Shown here piece by piece: positions 26,016-33,128 of a stretch of 64,000 bases of DNA. The first letter of the stretch is position 1; the number at the start of each line of letters is the position of its first letter. Under the pieces are notes generated by a model. That model made no database searches, was not told the origin of the DNA, and saw only the letters and a program-made list of their open reading frames with translations. This DNA is from Collimonas fungivorans Ter331. GTDB taxonomy: Bacteria; Pseudomonadota; Gammaproteobacteria; Burkholderiales; Burkholderiaceae_D. The position numbers were made by a program, and so were the translations under genes. The stretch spans positions 2,474,986-2,538,985 of the forward strand of contig NC_015856.1 in NCBI RefSeq assembly GCF_000221045.1, written 5' to 3'.

Positions 26016-26033
26016 CTGGGCCGCAGGGCCCAG
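26016..26033. terminator. GC-rich hairpin between convergent phage genes
   Basis: CTGGGCC / GGCCCAG (26016-26022, 26027-26033) with a GCAG loop lies 13 bp after a stop codon. There is no T-run. It may end the long phage transcript, or it may be a folded DNA signal. Confidence 0.45.
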
Positions 26034-26126
26034 GTAAGCCACTGAGTTTCACCGATTGGCGAATCTTGAGAGCGTGCTTTGTCGACGGCGACCAGATCCC
26101 GTTGGGCGCTCCCTGCAAAACTGTTT

Positions 26127-26558
26127 TTATCCAGCGACGTACCGTCGCATGTTGAGCCAGCGGCGCTTTTGCGGACTGGGGCGGTTTTCAGGTGGAAGCT
26201 GCTTTTTGCTTCCTCTTGAATACTGCTCAAAGGACCGTAGTCCAGGCTTTGTCCTGTAACTGCTATCGTTGGCGGCCATGATTGACCATCCCAGCTCTGC
26301 GGCGCGTCCTGTGCGGCTCCTGTCGCGTTTTAGACCGTATAAGGCTTCCATGTATCGACTTTCGAGAACAATTAGCCTGAGTGCCCATTGTGGGCAGTAG
26401 GTTTTGCCGGCTTCCCAGTCTGAGATTGTGCGAACGTGTCGGCCTGTGATCTTGGCGGCCGCATCGACTGTAAAGCCGCTCATGAGCCTGGCTGAGACAA
26501 ATTCTGATGGAAAACAATATTTATTTTTTGTGGCGATGCGCTGCTTTTTCATTGACAT
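26127..26558 (-). CDS. Phage regulator with HTH (DUF3653/VapA-like)
   Basis: This 143-residue protein begins after AGGGGTTA at 26558. The segment FTVDAAAKITGRHVRTISDWEAGKTYCPQWALRLIVL, with its central W and C-P pair, resembles the short HTH proteins (DUF3653) known from Neisseria and Xanthomonas filamentous phages. The C-terminal third is basic and probably disordered. Being antisense to the structural genes at the distal end, it probably acts as a second regulator of the phage. Confidence 0.6.
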   Translation of the reverse strand: MSMKKQRIATKNKYCFPSEFVSARLMSGFTVDAAAKITGRHVRTISDWEAGKTYCPQWALRLIVLESRYMEALYGLKRDRSRTGRAAELGWSIMAANDSSYRTKPGLRSFEQYSRGSKKQLPPENRPSPQKRRWLNMRRYVAG

Positions 26559-26589
26559 TAACCCCTGTGTGTGAATAAACAAAAGAAAA

Positions 26590-26612
26590 GGCCGGGATAC
26601 GTTGTCCCGGCC
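26590..26612. terminator. Perfect hairpin near prophage junction
   Basis: GGCCGGGA-TACGTTG-TCCCGGCC is a perfect 8-bp stem, with GTGTTTTC on the plus side and AAAAGAAAA on the other. It sits 32 bp upstream of the minus-strand regulator and 67 bp before the central dif site. It could insulate the regulator from transcription coming across the junction. Confidence 0.55.
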
Positions 26613-26678
26613 GTGTTTTCTATCCTCACCATCTATCCAATATAACGGACTTGCTTGACTGCTATTTAGGGGTCCTAA

Positions 26679-26706
26679 ACTTCGCATAATTTGTATTATG
26701 TCAAAT
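26679..26706. other. Full dif site between the two prophages
   Basis: The left arm ACTTCGCATAA (XerC side), centre TTTGTA and right arm TTATGTCAAAT (XerD side) give the standard 11-6-11 proteobacterial dif layout. The flanking hybrid sites at 18954 and 33482 share the TTTGTA centre and one arm each. This site is the right end of prophage 1 and the left end of prophage 2. Confidence 0.85.
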
Positions 26707-26727
26707 CGCAGATTGCGCAAAGCAAGG

Positions 26728-27006
26728 CTATCGACAGTATTTACACGGCTGAAACGGCTGCTTCTTGGCACTGCACTGTTGCCGACAGCAAGCTAACAAA
26801 TCCAATATTTCCCTCTTACTCACGCCTGCAATCAGCAGGCGTTTTTTATGCACGGCCACCTTTCGATACTCCCGCCGCCGGCGACCATTATTCCAGCTCA
26901 CCTTGCGTAAATTCCGCAAATGCCAATAGGCCTGCCGGATCTCCATCATCATGCGCTCAAGATCACCCTGGGAGATCTGCTCACGTTCGAACAATTCCAG
27001 TTGCAT
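26728..27006 (-). CDS. Inovirus small basic protein, duplicated at 35280
   Basis: This 92-residue protein starts MQLELFEREQIS, has an Arg-rich middle and ends with Cys-containing CCRQQCSAKKQ and CKYCR, which could bind zinc. A close copy (about four residues in five identical) lies at 35280-35561. The family is not recognised. It is the last gene before dif. An intrinsic terminator for the opposite strand is embedded in it at 26823-26847. Confidence 0.6.
   Translation of the reverse strand: MQLELFEREQISQGDLERMMMEIRQAYWHLRNLRKVSWNNGRRRREYRKVAVHKKRLLIAGVSKREILDLLACCRQQCSAKKQPFQPCKYCR
26823..26847 (+). terminator. Intrinsic terminator embedded antisense in a phage gene
   Basis: CGCCTGC-AATCA-GCAGGCG followed by six T on the plus strand lies inside the coding region of the minus-strand small protein. 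The hairpin is kept in the 35280 copy (35380-35398), where the T-run is interrupted by one G. It would stop plus-strand readthrough from prophage 1 or from dif. Confidence 0.6.
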
Positions 27007-27064
27007 AAAATGCAGTGATTGTAATTTGGAAACATTACGGACGCTCGACAGAATTCCTACCCAG

Positions 27065-27949
27065 CTAGAATGGACAGGTATCGATCAACGGCCCATCATG
27101 CGGCGCTGTAGCAATCCAGAAGACTCCCAAACCGTTATTGCACCACGTTTGAGCGCCAGCTAGCCCAAACTCCCGGGCGATCTCAAAACCGATCTGGACG
27201 GCATGCAGCATGGTATGCGCACAGACACGCCAGCTATTCATCACAGGGATCACGATCCCGCGCGACCGGAAATAACGCTTTTGATTTAGGTCACGGCAGT
27301 CCATCAACTTGCCGCAATATTTGGCAATGTACTCAGCCAGCTTGTGAGCGCCGTTACGGCCGAAACCAAACTTACTTGGATCACGTACATTCACTTGTCC
27401 CATTTGCTCACCAGACTGGCCAAGACCGAGTATCGACTGCCACACCGAACGCAGCAGTCTGTAATCCTGTCGACCGCTAACAGCCACATGGAAATGCAAC
27501 GCGCCCCGCTTTTGCTCCTCAATAACCGCGACGTAGTGAAAAGCCTTGTGCTTGCTCAAACGCCTTGTAAAGGCTTTCCAGTGCTTGAGTGCGGTCTCAC
27601 GATCAATCATGTTTTCCCGATACGTCAGCGTCACCATGCGGTCAGCGCCAATCTCCTTGCAGCACAGCCGGACTTTCTGCTTTGCGCGCTTGCCAGCATC
27701 CTCCTCATTGGCTTCACGCTTCTCCGAAGCACCGCGCTTTGCATGCGGCACAGGCAGCGAATCCCGGCCCACAAAAAACTTATCCTTAGTGACTGTTATC
27801 TCAGTCTGACCATTCGCGAAAATGCGCTGGCGCGCCGTGTAGGTGTCTTGCCAGCCGTTACCGTCATCAGTCCACCATTCCGGCTTTTCTTGAGGGGTTG
27901 TTACGAAAGTGCTTGACGATTCGTTCAAATCGGAGTGGAATTGCGGCAT
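27065..27949 (-). CDS. Inovirus rolling-circle replication protein (Rep/pII-like)
   Basis: This 294-residue HUH endonuclease has motif I MVTLTYREN near residue 105, the metal triad HFH at 152-154 in GALHFHVAV, and candidate catalytic Tyr residues Y207 and Y211 in EYIAKYCGK. AGGAGTACCG precedes the ATG. It differs strongly from the prophage 1 Rep, so the two phages should use different origins. A short antisense transcript may cover its start. Confidence 0.85.
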   Translation of the reverse strand: MPQFHSDLNESSSTFVTTPQEKPEWWTDDGNGWQDTYTARQRIFANGQTEITVTKDKFFVGRDSLPVPHAKRGASEKREANEEDAGKRAKQKVRLCCKEIGADRMVTLTYRENMIDRETALKHWKAFTRRLSKHKAFHYVAVIEEQKRGALHFHVAVSGRQDYRLLRSVWQSILGLGQSGEQMGQVNVRDPSKFGFGRNGAHKLAEYIAKYCGKLMDCRDLNQKRYFRSRGIVIPVMNSWRVCAHTMLHAVQIGFEIAREFGLAGAQTWCNNGLGVFWIATAPHDGPLIDTCPF

Positions 27950-28018
27950 TCGGTACTCCTGCTACGACAGGTTTATCGGACGGCCCTGCAAGTGTTTCGA
28001 TCACCTGCAGGGCTTTTT
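27913..28018 (+). ncRNA. Candidate antisense RNA over the rep start
   Basis: On the strand opposite rep, TTGACG (27913-27918) and TGGAAT (27936-27941) are 17 bases apart. They are followed about 70 bp later by a terminator, GCCCTGCAAG / CCTGCAGGGC plus TTTTT (27983-28018). A transcript from about 27948 would be antisense to the rep start codon region and ribosome site, like copy-number control RNAs of rolling-circle plasmids. No plus-strand gene explains the terminator. The promoter match is modest. Confidence 0.4.
27983..28018 (+). terminator. Intrinsic terminator upstream of rep, opposite strand
   Basis: A 10-bp stem with one mismatch (GCCCTGCAAG at 27983-27992, CCTGCAGGGC at 28004-28013) is followed by TTTTTCTTTT. 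It points away from rep, and no protein gene ends here. Confidence 0.65.
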
Positions 28019-28342
28019 CTTTTCTACTTCAAAAACTGAATTTCTGAACACCCTACTTTTTACGGCCGCAAATGACAATCGGCTGGAAACCCTTTATTTG
28101 CCTCATGTTCTTAAGTGTCCCAGATACAAGTTTAGCGGCGCTTCGCGCCGCGCTTGGTGCGCTACGCTCCCCATCGCGACCCGCCCCGCCGCTACCCTAA
28201 AAATCAACACATAAGAACAACATCAAAAGCGGCCTTACAGGGAGCGGTCGACTTAACCGAGGCATCACCAGCACCACACGCTTTCAATAGTCACCAAGAC
28301 GCCATCTCAGTGGTCTATGCGGGCCCTGCGGCCCACACCCCG
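28019..28342. other. Prophage 2 intergenic region, candidate origin
   Basis: No gene is seen between the rep leader and the RHH gene. A GC-rich perfect hairpin GCGGCGC-TTC-GCGCCGC lies at 28135-28151, followed by CGCTTGGTGCGCTACGC-type inverted elements. This is the only long gap inside prophage 2 and is the best place for the plus-strand origin and packaging signal. Confidence 0.45.
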
Positions 28343-28606
28343 CTACCTTTTACGCAATAGCTGCGATCGCAGCAGTTTTTCAATCACGGCGCTCTTGGTT
28401 AAATCCTTAAAACGCAAATACTCATTGAACAGATTCACCAGATCCTCTGGCAAATCCACCGTGAACACAACCCGGCCAGCACGTTCACGTTGTAATCTTT
28501 TTCGCTCTGCGCTTGTCATTGCGCGGCCAGTCGCCGGACGCCCTCGAGGACGTTTCTCAGCCAGCAGATCGATAGTCACAGAATCATGGTGATCCTTCAT
28601 TTTCAC
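28343..28606 (-). CDS. Ribbon-helix-helix DNA-binding protein
   Basis: This 87-residue protein has a central Arg-rich segment (ATGRAMTSAERKRLQRER) followed by VVFTVDLPEDLVNLFNEYLRF. The latter is a beta-strand plus helix-helix pattern of the RHH (Arc/MetJ-like) fold. It is placed after Zot and before rep on the same strand. A GTGAC-AA-GTCAC palindrome lies 35 bp upstream and may be its operator. It probably regulates rep or its own gene. Confidence 0.6.
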   Translation of the reverse strand: MKMKDHHDSVTIDLLAEKRPRGRPATGRAMTSAERKRLQRERAGRVVFTVDLPEDLVNLFNEYLRFKDLTKSAVIEKLLRSQLLRKR

Positions 28607-28640
28607 ACCCAGATATGTTTACTCGAGTCAGAATATTTAT

Positions 28641-28654
28641 CGTGACAAGTCACG
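28641..28654. promoter_or_regulatory. Palindrome CGTGAC-AA-GTCACG
   Basis: This inverted repeat with 6-bp arms and a 2-bp centre sits between the Zot stop and the RHH start. It uses the same GTGAC/GTCAC box as the 51-bp elements of prophage 1, but with a different spacing. Confidence 0.5.
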
Positions 28655-28655
28655 T

Positions 28656-29771
28656 TTATTTAGAACCAGCCGAGCGGCCAGTGCGCTTACCAAGGACTCC
28701 ATAACCATCCTCATCCAGCGTAAAAACGGAAGATCCAGAACCTCTCTCAGATCTTGATAAAGCCGCGGAACCAGCAGGACTAGCTGAAGCAACCTGTTGA
28801 TGATTCTGACCACCGTGATCGTCAAAATCAACAAAGTACCCACGTGCCACAATATCGCGGCAAAGTAGCTCAGGCACGGCCATAGGCGTAGCCTGCTGAG
28901 TAAAACAATCACAACGCTTTTCATTTGCAACACAAGCAACGGGCACAGGCGCCGTAGTCGGTTTCGTAACCTCGTCATACCGTGGCGCCGTCTGCGGCAG
29001 ACCAGTGACACGCGGCACACGCTCAAATAAATACTGCTTCGCATCACCAACAGCATTTAGGTACGACGCTTTCTGGCCAGATGCACCAGCAGGAGCGCTT
29101 GCGCCAGAAGACGAACCGGCAGCACCAGTAGAAGCGGCATCCTCAGCCTTTACGGAACGCTGCTTGTATTTATTAAACGAGTAATAGCCAGCAATCGGCA
29201 CCGCTGCCACAAACAAAATAGCGAGTATCAATTTGGCCGGAATACTGCGTTTAACAGTGTGAACCTCAGCCGATTTATAGAGCCCAAAACTTTCTTTTGG
29301 AAAGGAAAATTTATGCAAGATGGCATTTTTCTGGCCCGACTCTTTATCAGGACTTAAATTGGCAGACGGCCATTCCCAAATGTTAGAACGTTGCAAGCCG
29401 AATTTACGAATAGCATGCAAGTGACGACCGCAGAGATTACGAACAAAATTATCAACCAAACTTGGATGTTGAGTAAGCAGGAAAATATCGTAACCGCTAT
29501 GCCGATGCACAGCTAAATCCTGATAGTACTTAGGGAGCGTCGAACCATTCGGTTTTTTCGGAAAAACAAACTGGGCCTCATCAATGACGATGAAAGAACC
29601 TATCGGAAGTGAAGCCCACTCGTCAGCCTTAAACTCGGTCCACGGCAACAACAAATCCTTGATGCCAGAATAATAGACATCCCTCCCCTCTTTTTCAGCG
29701 AGCGCTTTCAAGTAGGAAATCAGATAAAGCGTTTTGCCATGCCCCGGCAACCCGGTAATGATCGTAATCAT
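28656..29771 (-). CDS. Zot-like assembly ATPase (pI) with membrane anchor
   Basis: This 371-residue protein has Walker A GLPGHGKT at residues 7-14 and Walker B IVIDEA at 61-66. The Zot-type segment RHSGYDIFLLTQHPSLVD follows, with one membrane helix near 180-200 (LILAILFVAAVPIAGYY). An Ala/Ser/Gly-rich periplasmic tail contains Cys residues (CVANEKRCDCF). This is the full-length architecture that drives virion export. It overlaps the DUF2523 gene by 4 bp. Confidence 0.88.
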   Translation of the reverse strand: MITIITGLPGHGKTLYLISYLKALAEKEGRDVYYSGIKDLLLPWTEFKADEWASLPIGSFIVIDEAQFVFPKKPNGSTLPKYYQDLAVHRHSGYDIFLLTQHPSLVDNFVRNLCGRHLHAIRKFGLQRSNIWEWPSANLSPDKESGQKNAILHKFSFPKESFGLYKSAEVHTVKRSIPAKLILAILFVAAVPIAGYYSFNKYKQRSVKAEDAASTGAAGSSSGASAPAGASGQKASYLNAVGDAKQYLFERVPRVTGLPQTAPRYDEVTKPTTAPVPVACVANEKRCDCFTQQATPMAVPELLCRDIVARGYFVDFDDHGGQNHQQVASASPAGSAALSRSERGSGSSVFTLDEDGYGVLGKRTGRSAGSK

Positions 29772-30070
29772 TTGAGCTGCACCTTTTTCAAACTACCCGA
29801 CAGCAATTTCATAGCAAGAGAAATTGAAACCGCAGAAAAAATAATAGTGATTGCCTTATCCAACCACAAATAACCAATCAAACTAAGAGCATCGCCCGGA
29901 ATACTATTGACGCGATCAAAAACGGCCTGCTGCATATAACCGATAGCGACATCAAGACCCTTGTAGGTAACAAATCCGATACCGAGAGCAATCACAGCAC
30001 GCCATACAAGCGATGCCATCGCAGTGGCAAGAGCACCCATCAACGCAGGTAGAAAAACGGCTAAGAACAT
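29768..30070 (-). CDS. DUF2523 membrane protein (pVI-like minor coat)
   Basis: This 100-residue protein has three hydrophobic helices (LPALMGALATAMASLVW, AVIALGIGFVTYKGL, TIIFSAVSISLAMKLLSG). It lies between the adsorption protein and Zot, the same position as its prophage 1 counterpart, and probably caps the virion tip with pIII. It overlaps Zot by ATGA. Confidence 0.75.
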   Translation of the reverse strand: MFLAVFLPALMGALATAMASLVWRAVIALGIGFVTYKGLDVAIGYMQQAVFDRVNSIPGDALSLIGYLWLDKAITIIFSAVSISLAMKLLSGSLKKVQLK

Positions 30071-30073
30071 GAT

Positions 30074-31519
30074 TTACCCCTGAAGAATTGACTTACTAAC
30101 GATTAAATAAGCAACGAGCAACGCACAAGAAACAATCACATATCGCAACGGCAAAAGGTTCTGACAAACAGCGGAAAGATGGATAGGCACATCATGACCA
30201 GCGAATGACAAATTACGATCAGACAAACATAAACCCCCACCCAAAAACCCGCTTTGGTCCAACTTGTCCTGACTTAAATCGACAATGTCACCGGCCTTAG
30301 TTTGATCAATTTGAGATTGCATAGGATCAGCGCCACCGAGCAATTTATTTCCCAAATCTTTAGACGCCGATGCGACCAAATTGGCGCACGTGTCATCCCG
30401 CATCTTGCGCAGAATTGCACCCTGAATAGCATCGCCACTAATAGTTGTATTCGACGTAGCGCCATTGCAACCAGTACCACCTACCTGAGAGTTTGAGCAA
30501 ACATTCAATTCAGGGTGCTTAGCGCAAAAATCATCACCTGGAGGATCACTGTTTGTCGCATCCTTGCCATCGCTCTTTCCGGGCGCGCCATCAGCGTTAT
30601 TTGAGGTGCTTCCCGATACAGTACAACTCTTACCACCGGCAGATGAAACGGTGCACGTAGTAGTGATCGTGGTGGAGCTACCATCCTTGTTGCCGGACGT
30701 AGAACTGTTCGTTGTAGTCGTAGAGCCGTCAGAGTTATTTGTGGTAACAGGAGGCGCGTTCGTAGTGGTGTTTTTGGTATTACCCGAACCAGTACCATTA
30801 CCAGAACACATCGCGGTCCCAGCAGAATCAGAACCAATATTTGATGTACCAGCTGGACAAGAATTATCCGGATTCGGTGATGGTGCCGTCATTGGCTGAT
30901 CGGACTTTGCGGGCTCAGTTGTCGGAACAACCGGTTTCGGAGCAGTTGGTCCCGGAGTATCAGGCGCATAACTGCCCGTACCGCCGTAGTTATATTCATA
31001 ACCGCAATACCAGTTAAACACCCCCGCCACGCTTGTAGGTTGCCCCTGACAGTCGTCATCCAACCCCGTGATGTTGATATCGCACCCATTGATCTTCTTC
31101 GGCCACACATTGGCTTTTTTTCCTGTACCTGCAAACAAGGCATCATGGTGAGATCCGGCAGGATCTGAATAGCACTGAGTCTGCACAGGCGGTCCGCACG
31201 CGCCTTTGGAGTCAACAACATTTGGCGCTGTACAAACACTTCCAGCGACCAAACCAGTTGAAGCGCCATACGTCGTGCCACGCTCAACCCAAGTGCACGA
31301 ACGAGTGTTACCGGTGTTAACCGTCATCACAAAATTAGTCATCAAAGTTGGCTGAGCATAACTCTGACAAGCCGTAACAGCATCCGGATACAAACCATTC
31401 GAACTACCACCACTGGTCGAACCCGTCCAGCTATAGCTAGCATGGGCAAAATTATAAAAACACAGCAGCATCACAATGATGCAAAAACGGGACAGAGCTC
31501 TCAACAGAAAAATATTCAT
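30074..31519 (-). CDS. Inovirus adsorption protein (pIII-like)
   Basis: This 481-residue protein has a signal peptide (LLRALSRFCIIVMLLC to AHAS) and a Cys-rich N-terminal receptor domain (residues 28-175). A long Thr/Ser/Asn/Gly linker follows at about 180-330, then a Cys-containing C-terminal domain and a terminal membrane helix (YVIVSCALLVAYLIVSK). Unlike the prophage 1 protein, the N-terminal domain contains WTGSTSGGSSNGLYPDA. It should decide host range. Confidence 0.8.
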   Translation of the reverse strand: MNIFLLRALSRFCIIVMLLCFYNFAHASYSWTGSTSGGSSNGLYPDAVTACQSYAQPTLMTNFVMTVNTGNTRSCTWVERGTTYGASTGLVAGSVCTAPNVVDSKGACGPPVQTQCYSDPAGSHHDALFAGTGKKANVWPKKINGCDINITGLDDDCQGQPTSVAGVFNWYCGYEYNYGGTGSYAPDTPGPTAPKPVVPTTEPAKSDQPMTAPSPNPDNSCPAGTSNIGSDSAGTAMCSGNGTGSGNTKNTTTNAPPVTTNNSDGSTTTTNSSTSGNKDGSSTTITTTCTVSSAGGKSCTVSGSTSNNADGAPGKSDGKDATNSDPPGDDFCAKHPELNVCSNSQVGGTGCNGATSNTTISGDAIQGAILRKMRDDTCANLVASASKDLGNKLLGGADPMQSQIDQTKAGDIVDLSQDKLDQSGFLGGGLCLSDRNLSFAGHDVPIHLSAVCQNLLPLRYVIVSCALLVAYLIVSKSILQG

Positions 31520-31575
31520 GATCGAAATAAAATCCAGAAAGCACCGCAGACAGTAATGATGACTAGCAAGCCCAT
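31516..31575 (-). CDS. Nineteen-residue membrane peptide
   Basis: MGLLVIITVCGAFWILFRS is preceded by GGGAGGTCCT, and its stop overlaps the adsorption-protein start (ATGA). It is a bare membrane helix. It could be a minor coat peptide or simply a translation-coupling leader that sets pIII expression after the coat terminator. Confidence 0.45.
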   Translation of the reverse strand: MGLLVIITVCGAFWILFRS

Positions 31576-31589
31576 AGGACCTCCCGAGG

Positions 31590-31613
31590 AAAAACGGGAG
31601 CCGAAGCCCCCGT
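31590..31613 (-). terminator. UUCG-tetraloop terminator after major coat gene
   Basis: Read on the minus strand, ACGGGGGC-TTCG-GCTCCCGT followed by TTTTT forms an 8-bp stem with a C(UUCG)G tetraloop. It separates the major coat gene from the adsorption-protein block, equivalent to the hairpin at 21509 in prophage 1. Confidence 0.85.
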
Positions 31614-31639
31614 TCAAGAACGCGCCGACCAACCGAAAA

Positions 31640-31855
31640 TTAACGGAGGATACGACGAATCCAGCCGATAGCAGCGCAGGCCACGATGACACCGAGGACC
31701 AACACGCCATTGGTGCTGACATCCGTTTGAGCCTGTTGAATTGGCGCAGACAGATCGACAGGAGTGGCAGCAGCATGCGCAACCGACGCGCTAACAAACA
31801 GCGCAACAGCAGAAACACCAGCACCGACAGAACGAACAAATTTATGCAGCTTCAT
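31640..31855 (-). CDS. Inovirus major coat protein (pVIII-like)
   Basis: This 71-residue precursor begins at 31855 after GGAGGTAGTGAAA. The signal peptide (MKLHKFVRSVGAGVSAVAL to AHAA) is followed by a short acidic/amphipathic start (TPVDLSAPIQQAQTDVS), one membrane helix (NGVLVLGVIVACAAIGW) and a basic end (IRRILR). A strong terminator follows. It overlaps the upstream minor-coat gene by 14 bp. Confidence 0.85.
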   Translation of the reverse strand: MKLHKFVRSVGAGVSAVALFVSASVAHAAATPVDLSAPIQQAQTDVSTNGVLVLGVIVACAAIGWIRRILR

Positions 31856-32096
31856 TTTCACTACCTCCTTTAACAACACGGGCAACCTGAACGATTCCCC
31901 AAGCAGTCGCCCAGACCGACACCATAGCCGCTGAGACTAAACCGCCATCTTCAGCCGACATCAACAACAAACTGTTGGCAACATCAGCCCCGCTTTGCAC
32001 CACGTAACTACACGTGGTTACATCTGTAATCGACGGATCAAGCTGAAGCACGTATGACCCGTCAGATTGTTGAATTGCGATCGCACAGGTAGCCAT
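31842..32096 (-). CDS. Phage membrane protein, probable minor coat
   Basis: This 84-residue protein has an extracytoplasmic N-terminal part with two Cys (MATCAIAIQ, VTTCSYVV), one membrane helix (GLVSAAMVSVWATAWGIVQVA) and a short charged tail. This type occurs directly before the major coat gene in many filamentous phages. It ends inside the coat-gene leader, and its stop lies 14 bp into the coat frame. Confidence 0.55.
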   Translation of the reverse strand: MATCAIAIQQSDGSYVLQLDPSITDVTTCSYVVQSGADVANSLLLMSAEDGGLVSAAMVSVWATAWGIVQVARVVKGGSENEAA

Positions 32097-32320
32097 CAGC
32101 GGCCCCGAGCACGATCACGCGCATGTTCACGACGTCGCGCCTTGTGTTCTTCCCACGCATCATCATTGGCCTGCTTTTCGATCTGACGCGCAGTCAAAAC
32201 GCGACGAATCCAAAAAATACGAGCAATAGAAACGACGACACCCAACACTAAAAGACCAACCGCCCGCACATTTGACAAGGCAGCGCCAAGTACAGCAGTC
32301 AGATCAATATGAGGAGTCAT
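32096..32320 (-). CDS. Phage small membrane protein with basic tail
   Basis: This 74-residue protein (start 32320) has one membrane helix (AVGLLVLGVVVSIARIFWI) followed by a highly charged Arg/Lys/Glu tail (EEHKARRREHARDRARGR). The frame is open for 56 codons upstream, but this start overlaps the stop of the small gene before it (TGATG), which suggests coupling. It is a probable assembly or minor coat protein. Confidence 0.5.
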   Translation of the reverse strand: MTPHIDLTAVLGAALSNVRAVGLLVLGVVVSIARIFWIRRVLTARQIEKQANDDAWEEHKARRREHARDRARGR

Positions 32321-32430
32321 CAGAAATTCTCGCAGAGCCAGATATGAACCCAACGTTGAGCAAAAATCGACGCTGGCATAAGGGCGTACAGAAACACCAT
32401 CAGCAACGCGTAATGTGTTTCTGGACGCAT
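32320..32430 (-). CDS. Small membrane protein, minor coat (pVII/pIX-like)
   Basis: This 36-residue peptide (MRPETHYALLMVFLYALMP, then ASIFAQRWVHIW) is mainly one hydrophobic helix. It starts 2 bp after the ssDNA-binding gene and shares one base with the next start. This is the same place that holds the small coat genes in prophage 1. Confidence 0.5.
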   Translation of the reverse strand: MRPETHYALLMVFLYALMPASIFAQRWVHIWLCENF

Positions 32431-32432
32431 GA

Positions 32433-32747
32433 TTAAGCAGCCTTAGCAGGCGGAACCGGATCAACAGCAGGCTTCGGCTTCGCGACAAGCGTCATCACCG
32501 CAACCTGCGACTCGATACGCTTTTCGCGAGAGATCGACACTTCGAATTCGACCTCGTACATACCGGGAGAAATTTCCTTGTAGCGCTCTGGCAACATCAA
32601 CTCGCCCACCAGAGGCTCAATCACACCAGTGTCACGATTTGCCTTATGAACGATGCATTGCGCCATGCGCATGTCGTAGTTGATGCCTGTCTTTTTGGAA
32701 ATGCCAGCGTGAGGAACAACGTGCAAAACTTGGATTGTGCTTTTCAT
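32433..32747 (-). CDS. Inovirus ssDNA-binding protein (pV-like)
   Basis: This 104-residue protein with alternating beta-strand pattern (IQVLHVVPHAGISKKTG, MRMAQCIVHK, MYEVEFEVSIS, VAVMTLVAK) fits the helix-destabilising proteins of filamentous phages. It is first in the long minus-strand phage transcript. It is not similar to the prophage 1 protein in sequence, so the two phages are not close relatives. Confidence 0.7.
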   Translation of the reverse strand: MKSTIQVLHVVPHAGISKKTGINYDMRMAQCIVHKANRDTGVIEPLVGELMLPERYKEISPGMYEVEFEVSISREKRIESQVAVMTLVAKPKPAVDPVPPAKAA

Positions 32748-32816
32748 GATTTTTCGCCTCTAGACGGATTGAATTTAAAAAGTGATAAAGTTAAAAATAT
32801 TTACGGAAAGAAACGA

Positions 32817-33011
32817 ATGTTGCTACTACAACTGCTAGGACTACTTGGCGATGCAATCGCAATAGCCTTTGGCATCGCCGTTGCAATATGGGTATACAAA
32901 AAAATGAACCCAGAAAAAAAGCACTGCCCACACTGCGGCGAATCACTTACAAAAGCGGCAAAACACGGAATCAACCCTGATCGCAAAGAACCGACAATCA
33001 ACGAGCCGTAA
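32817..33011 (+). CDS. Small membrane protein with zinc-ribbon-like CPHC
   Basis: This 64-residue protein has one N-terminal helix (LLGDAIAIAFGIAVAIW) and the motif KKHCPHCGESL. Only one C-x-x-C pair is present, so metal binding would need a dimer. GGAAAG precedes the ATG. It is divergent from the ssDNA-binding gene and reads toward the repressor gene. Confidence 0.55.
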   Translation: MLLLQLLGLLGDAIAIAFGIAVAIWVYKKMNPEKKHCPHCGESLTKAAKHGINPDRKEPTINEP

Positions 33012-33058
33012 AGAAACACCGGTTTACCTTTCCAACGGAACTGCTATGATTCGGTTAA

Positions 33059-33112
33059 ATCCAACAATACTGGAATCCAACTAAATTGGATATTAATCCA
33101 AAATATTTGGAT
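33059..33112 (+). promoter_or_regulatory. Paired ATCCAA-N5-TTGGAT operators of prophage 2
   Basis: Two identical-arm dyads, ATCCAA-CTAAA-TTGGAT (33075-33091) and ATCCAA-AATAT-TTGGAT (33096-33112), are exactly 21 bp apart, about two helical turns. A half site ATCCAA is at 33059. They end 16 bp before the repressor start. This spacing suits cooperative binding of two repressor dimers on the same DNA face and negative autoregulation. Confidence 0.7.
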
Positions 33113-33128
33113 CAACAAGGAAAAAATC

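Larger units (their letters stand above)
18954..26706 (+). mobile_element. Inovirus prophage 1 (about 7.7 kb, plus orientation)
   Basis: This is a complete filamentous phage genome between a hybrid dif site and a full dif site. In order it has a regulator (minus strand), ssDNA-binding protein, Rep, small proteins, major coat, terminator, adsorption protein, pVI-like, Zot ATPase, a membrane protein, a cytosine methyltransferase cassette, and a minus-strand regulator at the far end. GC content is lower than in the host backbone. There is no integrase, so XerCD use is inferred from the att sites. Confidence 0.88.
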
